DNA of 64,000 bases from positions 663,913 to 727,912 of the forward strand of contig NZ_FNYL01000001.1 in the NCBI RefSeq assembly GCF_900109045.1, read 5' to 3'. The stretch is from Dyadobacter sp. SG02. Its GTDB lineage: Bacteria; Bacteroidota; Bacteroidia; Cytophagales; Spirosomataceae. The stretch's first letter is position 1, and every line of letters starts with the position of its first letter. Positions 58,844 to 64,000 of the stretch are shown one piece after another. A program made the translations under genes and the position numbers. The notes below the pieces were generated by a model, which was given only the letters and a program-made list of their open reading frames with translations, was not told where the DNA came from and did no database searches.

Positions 58844-60331
58844 TTACCAGTCCTTCCGTATACCGATATACCCGCCGGTCCTTCTGGTTAAAACATCACC
58901 CTGATCGGTCGCTAGTCGGGCGATAATGCTGGCATTTTTGAAACCCGGCACCGCATATTGTGCCCCTAAAACAGATGACAACTGTCCTCGCGGCGGGTCG
59001 AAGTCGGCCCCGGGCGTTCCGAAATTTCTGCTGTAAGAGAGCCTTAATGTAAGCGCCAGCGACCGGCCGATTTTCCCCTGCGCGCCCAGGTAATACACGT
59101 TCACGCGGTTGTTCGGGAAATACCTGGGATTAACGAGTTTCGACTGGTCCATGTCTTTCCCTGGAATAATAAACGGCGTGCCCAACGTGCGCCCCTGGTA
59201 CGACCACCCCTCGAAATACTGGGTATGGTTGAAATAGTTGTCCGCACCCTGGTATTTGCTTCCCGGAATGTAAAATTCGGAGCCCGACTGGTCTTTGGTA
59301 CTGAGGAATTCCAATGTGAGGTGCGTGAGCGCGAAACCATTCCCCGTGCTTCCGGGCAAAAGTTTCAGGTTAATGCCGTAGAGCCCGTCCGGAATGTTCT
59401 TGAAAAGCATGCTCGAAACATCTTCGAATGGATGCTGATGGTATACAAAAAGGCGGTAATGATCGAGTTTTGTCTCAAAAGCAATGTCATAGCTGCCCAA
59501 ATGGTTGCCGACGCGGTAGCTGTCGAATGCTCCGTAGCCATTTTTCTCGAACCAGTTTTTGGAAGTAAATGCCAGCACCACATTCGGGTAAATGGACCAG
59601 GAAGATGGCAGTTCACCATTCACCGCAAGCTCGGGATGCGATTTCAGGTATTCCGAATGCCCCGCCCACATGACATTGTGGTTGAGCCCGGCGTAGAACT
59701 TAGAATTATGTTTACCAAACCGCAGGTAAAGGAACTTCTGGTGCAGCCGCACGCCCTGAATGTAATCGGTATTGAACCAGCCATGTGCAAATCCCGCATG
59801 CACGGCCAGGAAGTTCCGGGTGAATTTCAGCGGCACGAAACCCACCGTCCCGATCTGCAATTTCGGCACAGGCAGCGAATTCCCCGATACCGAATAGAAG
59901 CCCGACGACAAGGTGGTGTCCCCCAGCCCCATCACCTCCTTCCTGCGCCCTACCCACAGCTCCACGCGCTTGTACCGCACGCTCGCATGCGCCTCCGGCA
60001 GCACAAATTCAAACTTGTTTGCTTTGTTATACCACCCGACCGGGCTTACTCCCGCACTCCAGTCGAAATTCCGGGGCCTATTGGTAAGGCTATCGTAAAA
60101 AAGGTAGTTCCTGCGCGCCGTCGCTTGTATTACGCCCGCCGTAGCGCGATCAGGTACCGCCCCGAACTGGTTGGTCCGCAACCAGAATGGCGTCTCCCCG
60201 TTGGAAGATATATATGCTCCCGCCTCGACACCCGCCTCAAAGTTGGACACAAGCATACTTTTCTGGGCAAAAAGCGGCCCGGAAATGATTGCAAAAACCG
60301 CAATTACACTGAAAATAAAGGTTCTACACAA
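58844..60331 (-). CDS. Capsule assembly Wzi family protein
   Basis: 495 residues with a signal peptide (MCRTFIFSVIAVFAIISGPLFAQ) and the features of Bacteroidota Wzi-like outer-membrane proteins: EAGAYISSNGETPFWLRTNQFG near 33 (by AGAYISSNGETPFWLR) and GRRKEVMGLGDTTLSSGFYSVSGNSLPVPKLQIG near 128 (by GLGDTTLSSGFYSVSGN and PVPKLQIG), then many strand pairs. In E. coli, Wzi is an outer-membrane lectin that holds capsule. The translated start is TTG at 60331. It lies between two large permease genes on the same strand but is separated from both by 90-170 bp. Confidence 0.88.
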   Translation of the reverse strand: MCRTFIFSVIAVFAIISGPLFAQKSMLVSNFEAGVEAGAYISSNGETPFWLRTNQFGAVPDRATAGVIQATARRNYLFYDSLTNRPRNFDWSAGVSPVGWYNKANKFEFVLPEAHASVRYKRVELWVGRRKEVMGLGDTTLSSGFYSVSGNSLPVPKLQIGTVGFVPLKFTRNFLAVHAGFAHGWFNTDYIQGVRLHQKFLYLRFGKHNSKFYAGLNHNVMWAGHSEYLKSHPELAVNGELPSSWSIYPNVVLAFTSKNWFEKNGYGAFDSYRVGNHLGSYDIAFETKLDHYRLFVYHQHPFEDVSSMLFKNIPDGLYGINLKLLPGSTGNGFALTHLTLEFLSTKDQSGSEFYIPGSKYQGADNYFNHTQYFEGWSYQGRTLGTPFIIPGKDMDQSKLVNPRYFPNNRVNVYYLGAQGKIGRSLALTLRLSYSRNFGTPGADFDPPRGQLSSVLGAQYAVPGFKNASIIARLATDQGDVLTRRTGGYIGIRKDW

Positions 60332-60420
60332 GGATTCCGCTCGGTAAAGATTTCCCTTGCAAGATAAATAGGCGCGGGGGAATATTTGTTACCCGGAAAT
60401 GAATTGTGTGGCAGCGGCGA

Positions 60421-62790
60421 TCACTCCGCCCTCAAACTCTTCACCGGATTAATCAACGCCGCGCGAATGGCCTGGAAACTGACCGTCAGCAATGTGATCC
60501 CAAGCGCCCCGAGGCCCGTACCGGCGAATATCCACCAGGAAATCTCCGTCCGGTAGGAATAGGCTTTCAGCCAGCCGCTCATGAAATACCAGGCAATGGG
60601 ACCTGAAATAACGCAGGCGATGATCACCAACATTACGAAGTCGGTGGAAAGCAGTTTCCACAGGTTGGCGACGGACGCGCCCAATACCTTCCTGATCCCG
60701 ATTTCCTTGGTACGCTGTTCAGCGACAAAAGACGCCAGCCCGAAGAGACCCAGGCACGAAATGAAGATCGCCAGCACCGTGAAGAAAGACGCGAGCTTAC
60801 CGATACGCTCCTCGTCGGCGAACTTTTTCGAGAAGCGCTCATCCACAAACTGATACATGAACGGGCTGTTCGGGTCGTATTTCCTGAAAACGGCACCCAC
60901 GTTTTCCAGCGCGTCGCTCATCCCGGCCGAAGCTGACAGCCGGATATTGATCATATTCGTATTCCGGTAATTGACAACATAGAAAGCCGGGCTCACGTCA
61001 CTGAACGGCGATTCCCGGATCATATCTTTCGTTACACCGATCAGCCGGTATTCCTTACCTCCCCAATTCAGCACGGTTTCAAGCGGCTTTTTAAGGTCCA
61101 TCAGTTCCAATGCGGATTCGTTGATGATCATGGCCGAAGAATCGGTCGCATATTCACGCGAAAAATCGCGGCCCTGAACCATTTCCCAGCCCACTGTTTT
61201 TCCAAAATCGTGTGAAATGCTGTTGGACATCAGTAAAGGGATCGCGTCCGGAGCCTTGCCTGGCCATGAAAGATTGGTAACTCCCCCGTATTGCGCCGTC
61301 ACCGATCCCGTCGATTGCGAATAGCCGCTTACGACACCGGTATTCATCAGATCGTTTTTCAGGGCACTATAATGTCCGTACAAAGCCGGCGATGCCATAT
61401 CCACCTCGATCAGCCCTTGTTTGCTATATCCTACCGGGCGGTTTTTCGCATGCTGGATCTGCCGGAAAACGACCACGGTACCGATGATCAGCGTCACAGA
61501 AACCGTAAACTGCGTTACAACCAGTATTTTCCGGGGTAATGTAGCAAAACGGCCGGCCTTGAATGTTCCTTTAAGCACTTTCAATGGCTGGAAAGACGAT
61601 AGGTACAGGGCGGGATAGCTTCCGGCAATGGTGGCGGTGAGCAGGCTAAAAACGATTCCGACGATCCAGAACAGCGGGTTGGCCAAGGGTAATGTGATCT
61701 TTTTCTCCGCCACTTCGTTGAAAGCAGGCAATGCAAGCCCGGCCAGTACCAGCGAGAGGACAAATGCAATCAATACCACCAGTACCGATTCACTAAAAAA
61801 CTGGCTCACCAGCTGCGCGCGCACCGACCCGATCGCCTTGCGGATACCGACTTCTTTCGCGCGTTTCTCGGAGCGCGCCGTGCTCAGGTTCATGAAATTG
61901 ATACACGCCAGCAAAAGCACGAAAATGCCGATCGTTCCGAAAAGCCATACAAAAGTGATCAGTCCGCCCACGTTCGCACCATTTTCGAAATCGGAATACA
62001 GGTGCCAGCGTGCCATCGGGTGCAGGAAAAACTCGGGTTTATAGCCCGGCGGATTTTCCCGTTTCATGCGCGAGTCTTTGATCTTGGCCGAAGCCCTCGC
62101 GAAATCCGCATCTTCGCGAAGTTGTACATAGACCTGGTAGGAATTTTCGTCCCAATTCGTTTCCGCGTCTCTCAGCGATTTATTCGCCGCTACGAACAAA
62201 TCCCACGGCGCGAGCACCTGAATATCTTTGAATGTGCTGTTCAGAGGAAGATCTTCAAATACCCCGACCACTTTCACGTCGCGGTCGCTATTTAGCCTGA
62301 CGACCCTGTTAACCGGATTTGCACCGCCGAAAAGTGCCCGGGCAAATGATTCGGAAAGCAGTATCGAATTGACATCCTTCAAATTATCGCTTCCCGACAC
62401 CATTTGGATCGACATCATTCTGGTAAATGAAGGTTGTACATACCGCCCGGTTTTTGAGAACATTTTGTCCCCGTTTGAAATGGTCATATCTCGGAAAGCC
62501 GATTTACTCACCGCCTCGAAATCGGGGTATTTCTCCTTCATCTCCACCGCCAACGGTAACGGCACCACATCGTACGCCGACTTCTCCGGTCCGAACTGCA
62601 CGAATTGCCAAACCTGTCCGATGCGCCCATGGTTCTTATGGTAGTGATTGAATGACACCTCGTCATAAATCCAGAGCCCGATCAGCACCGCCACAGCCAT
62701 GCCCACCGAAAGCCCGCCAATATTAATGGCCGAATACCCCTTGCTTTTCAGCAGGTTCCTGAATGCGATTTTGAAGTAGTTGCGTATCAT
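60421..62790 (-). CDS. MacB/FtsX-type ABC transporter permease, 789 aa
   Basis: Second permease of the right-hand set. The start MIRNYFKIAFRNLLKSKG and WIYDEVSFNHYHKNHGRIGQV follow the family layout. Coupling signatures are EVGIRKAIGSVRAQLVSQF (near 315) and EIGIRKVLGASVANLWKLL (near 700). The end is NPVKSLRAE. The 143-bp gap to the next permease upstream is occupied by the heptamer-repeat element 62807-62896, and no TGTCCG dyad is seen before it. Confidence 0.92.
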   Translation of the reverse strand: MIRNYFKIAFRNLLKSKGYSAINIGGLSVGMAVAVLIGLWIYDEVSFNHYHKNHGRIGQVWQFVQFGPEKSAYDVVPLPLAVEMKEKYPDFEAVSKSAFRDMTISNGDKMFSKTGRYVQPSFTRMMSIQMVSGSDNLKDVNSILLSESFARALFGGANPVNRVVRLNSDRDVKVVGVFEDLPLNSTFKDIQVLAPWDLFVAANKSLRDAETNWDENSYQVYVQLREDADFARASAKIKDSRMKRENPPGYKPEFFLHPMARWHLYSDFENGANVGGLITFVWLFGTIGIFVLLLACINFMNLSTARSEKRAKEVGIRKAIGSVRAQLVSQFFSESVLVVLIAFVLSLVLAGLALPAFNEVAEKKITLPLANPLFWIVGIVFSLLTATIAGSYPALYLSSFQPLKVLKGTFKAGRFATLPRKILVVTQFTVSVTLIIGTVVVFRQIQHAKNRPVGYSKQGLIEVDMASPALYGHYSALKNDLMNTGVVSGYSQSTGSVTAQYGGVTNLSWPGKAPDAIPLLMSNSISHDFGKTVGWEMVQGRDFSREYATDSSAMIINESALELMDLKKPLETVLNWGGKEYRLIGVTKDMIRESPFSDVSPAFYVVNYRNTNMINIRLSASAGMSDALENVGAVFRKYDPNSPFMYQFVDERFSKKFADEERIGKLASFFTVLAIFISCLGLFGLASFVAEQRTKEIGIRKVLGASVANLWKLLSTDFVMLVIIACVISGPIAWYFMSGWLKAYSYRTEISWWIFAGTGLGALGITLLTVSFQAIRAALINPVKSLRAE

Positions 62791-62806
62791 ACGTGATGCT
62801 TTTTTT

Positions 62807-62896
62807 GACCGCCGACCGTTGACCGCCGACCGCAGGTTTCTTTATTTTAATACTTAATCCAAAATCATGATGGTCCATGGGCAATCGTCCATGGTC
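62807..62896. repeat. Inverted heptamer-repeat element between permease genes
   Basis: The left arm 62807-62834 is four GACC-type heptamers (GACCGCC, GACCGTT, GACCGCC, GACCGCA). The right arm 62869-62896, read on the minus strand, is GACCATG, GACGATT, GCCCATG, GACCATC. A 34-bp A/T-rich spacer separates them. Arm length (28 bp), unit length and unit motif match those of 6869-6949. Confidence 0.75.
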
Positions 62897-62933
62897 AGGC
62901 CAAAGCCCCACCCATAGTCGGTAGGCCGTCAAA

Positions 62934-64000
62934 TCACTCCGTCCTCAAACTCTTCACCGGATTCATCAACGCCGCCCTGATACTCTGGAAACTGATCGTC
63001 GCGAGGGTGACGAGCACTGCGGATACACCCGCGCCCAGGAACACGAACGGGCTGATATTGATATGATAATTGTAATTGCCCAGCCACTTTTGGAGGAAAT
63101 AATAGGCCAGTGGCGACGCGATGGCGCAACTGATGAGCACCAGCAGCACAAAGTCCCGCGAAAGCAGCAGCCAGAGCTGTGACACCGAAGCACCCAGCAC
63201 CTTACGTACGCCGATTTCCTTCGTGCGCCGCTCGGCCATGAACGAAGCCAAACCAAAGAGTCCGAGGCAGCTGATGAGGATCGCCAGCGCGGCAAAAATA
63301 CCGGCCAACTGGCCTATCTGCGCCTCGCTGCGAAATTTTTGGTCGTATTCGTCGTCCACAAAACGGTATTCGAACGGGTACGAGGGGTTATATTTCTCGA
63401 TCACCGGCTGGATCGCGGTGAGGGCTTTCTTCAAATCGGCCCCGCTTTTGAACCGTATCAGTCCCTGAAAAGTGAAATCGGGTTGCATCAGCATTACAGC
63501 CGGCTGTACTTCGTCGTACGGGTTTTGCTGGATCACGTTTTTCGTCACGCCTATCACCGTCAAATCCGCGTCACCAAACCTCACATGGCTCCCTACCGGG
63601 TTTTTAAATCCCATCAGCTTCACCGAAGCCTCATTGAGCACGATCGCATTACTGTCGGAAAGTACCTTTTCGGCAAAGAACCTGCCGTCTTTCAGTTTCA
63701 GGCCCGCCGCTTTGAAATAGGCCGGGTCCACCATCAACGCCGTAAACAATGGCTGGCTCTGCGGGTCTTTGCCAGGCCATGAAAACCCTTCCCACTGATT
63801 GTAAACGCCCGTCATCGGGCTCGACGTTCTGCTCACGGCTTCGACGTAGCCCGTCCCCATCAGTTCGGTTTTCATAGGGAAGAAGTTCTTTTGCAGATCG
63901 CTGGAAAGGCTTAGCCAGATCAGCTTTTCGGGATTGTAGCCCATCGGCCGACTCTTGGCATGCTGAATTTGCTGAAAAACGATTACCGTACCAATGATCA
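62934..64000 (-). CDS. MacB/FtsX-type ABC transporter permease, C-terminal part (cut by window edge)
   Basis: The reading frame runs without interruption to the end of the window (FQQIQHAKSRPMGYNPEKL at its visible start), so the 5' end lies outside. The visible part is the second half of the family: the second periplasmic domain, then EIGVRKVLGASVSQLWLLL, the last TM segments and the tail NPVKSLRTE. QHAKSRPMGYNPEKL is nearly the same as QHAKNRPVGYSKQGL of the neighbouring permease at 60421, indicating a close paralogue and tandem duplication. Confidence 0.92.
   Translation of the reverse strand, partial: IIGTVIVFQQIQHAKSRPMGYNPEKLIWLSLSSDLQKNFFPMKTELMGTGYVEAVSRTSSPMTGVYNQWEGFSWPGKDPQSQPLFTALMVDPAYFKAAGLKLKDGRFFAEKVLSDSNAIVLNEASVKLMGFKNPVGSHVRFGDADLTVIGVTKNVIQQNPYDEVQPAVMLMQPDFTFQGLIRFKSGADLKKALTAIQPVIEKYNPSYPFEYRFVDDEYDQKFRSEAQIGQLAGIFAALAILISCLGLFGLASFMAERRTKEIGVRKVLGASVSQLWLLLSRDFVLLVLISCAIASPLAYYFLQKWLGNYNYHINISPFVFLGAGVSAVLVTLATISFQSIRAALMNPVKSLRTE

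Noticed and set aside
1..64000. tRNA or rRNA genes
   Set aside because: The intergenic regions were read for cloverleaf ends and conserved T-loop sequence; none was seen. A covariance-model scan would be decisive.

Overview
The window looks like a chromosomal segment of a Bacteroidota bacterium of the Cytophagales/Spirosomaceae type, most like Dyadobacter (inference from protein character and gene content; no search was run). The sequence signs are: about 50% G+C; Bacteroidota promoters of the TTG-N20-TAnnTTTG form (best case upstream of rplU at 31413-31443); a type IX secretion (T9SS) C-terminal sorting domain at 48771-50738; a DUF4097 lipoprotein; a capsule-assembly Wzi protein; and an unusual number of 800-residue MacB/FtsX-type ABC permeases.

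Layout. 1-4183: a Y1 (HUH) transposase gene beside palindromes, a DUF3820 gene with pncB, and glyS, all on the minus strand. 4457-12006: three large ABC permease genes in series on the plus strand. 12026-13971: a PIN-toxin/antitoxin-like pair and an MFS exporter (minus). 14203-20240: an exported protein, a membrane-embedded winged-helix regulator placed 8 bp before a fourth permease, then the window's only ABC ATPase and a TolC-type outer-membrane factor. 20392-28376: two beta-barrel proteins, an SGNH lipoprotein, an FGGY kinase, recG, a DUF2911 protein, and a small winged-helix regulator with its membrane partner. 28441-35139: dgkA, DUF1361, an SMP-30-like protein, a redoxin, rplU-rpmA, an Nfu-type Fe-S protein, and an unknown protein paired with a PaaE-like reductase. 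35563-47190: a LacI-type regulator, a very repeat-rich intergenic block, an M1 aminopeptidase, a LolC/E-like permease with rbfA, a polytopic membrane protein, rpiB, a LOG protein, a helix-hairpin-helix protein, the DUF4097 protein and small orphans. 47253-56252: a GH1 beta-glucosidase, the T9SS protein, an ECF sigma factor, a DUF885-type protein, a CBM9-like protein, an AztD-like putative zinc protein with a two-site operator, and a 95-residue unknown. 56277-64000: three more large permeases on the minus strand (the last cut by the window edge) with a Wzi protein between them.

How the parts may work together. Seven MacB-type permeases share the window with one ATPase and one TolC-like protein, and no periplasmic adaptor is present. 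Three transcription starts of this set (permease 4457, ATPase 18244, permease 58676) share an upstream layout: two TGTCCG-N4-CGGACA-like dyads with centres 20-21 bp apart, then 53-54 bp, then TGGCA. This is what a sigma-54 enhancer-binding-protein regulon would look like, though the -12 elements are weak. The permease at 15601 instead follows its own transmembrane regulator.

A second system-like signal is a set of intergenic elements built from degenerate short-period repeats (7, 8, 10 or 10-11 bp). They often form two inverted arms around a spacer (2626-2682, 6869-6949, 9341-9545, 36645-37050, 62807-62896; a single arm at 28391-28440). Two of them also share a 31-bp core. I do not recognise a described family that fits them.
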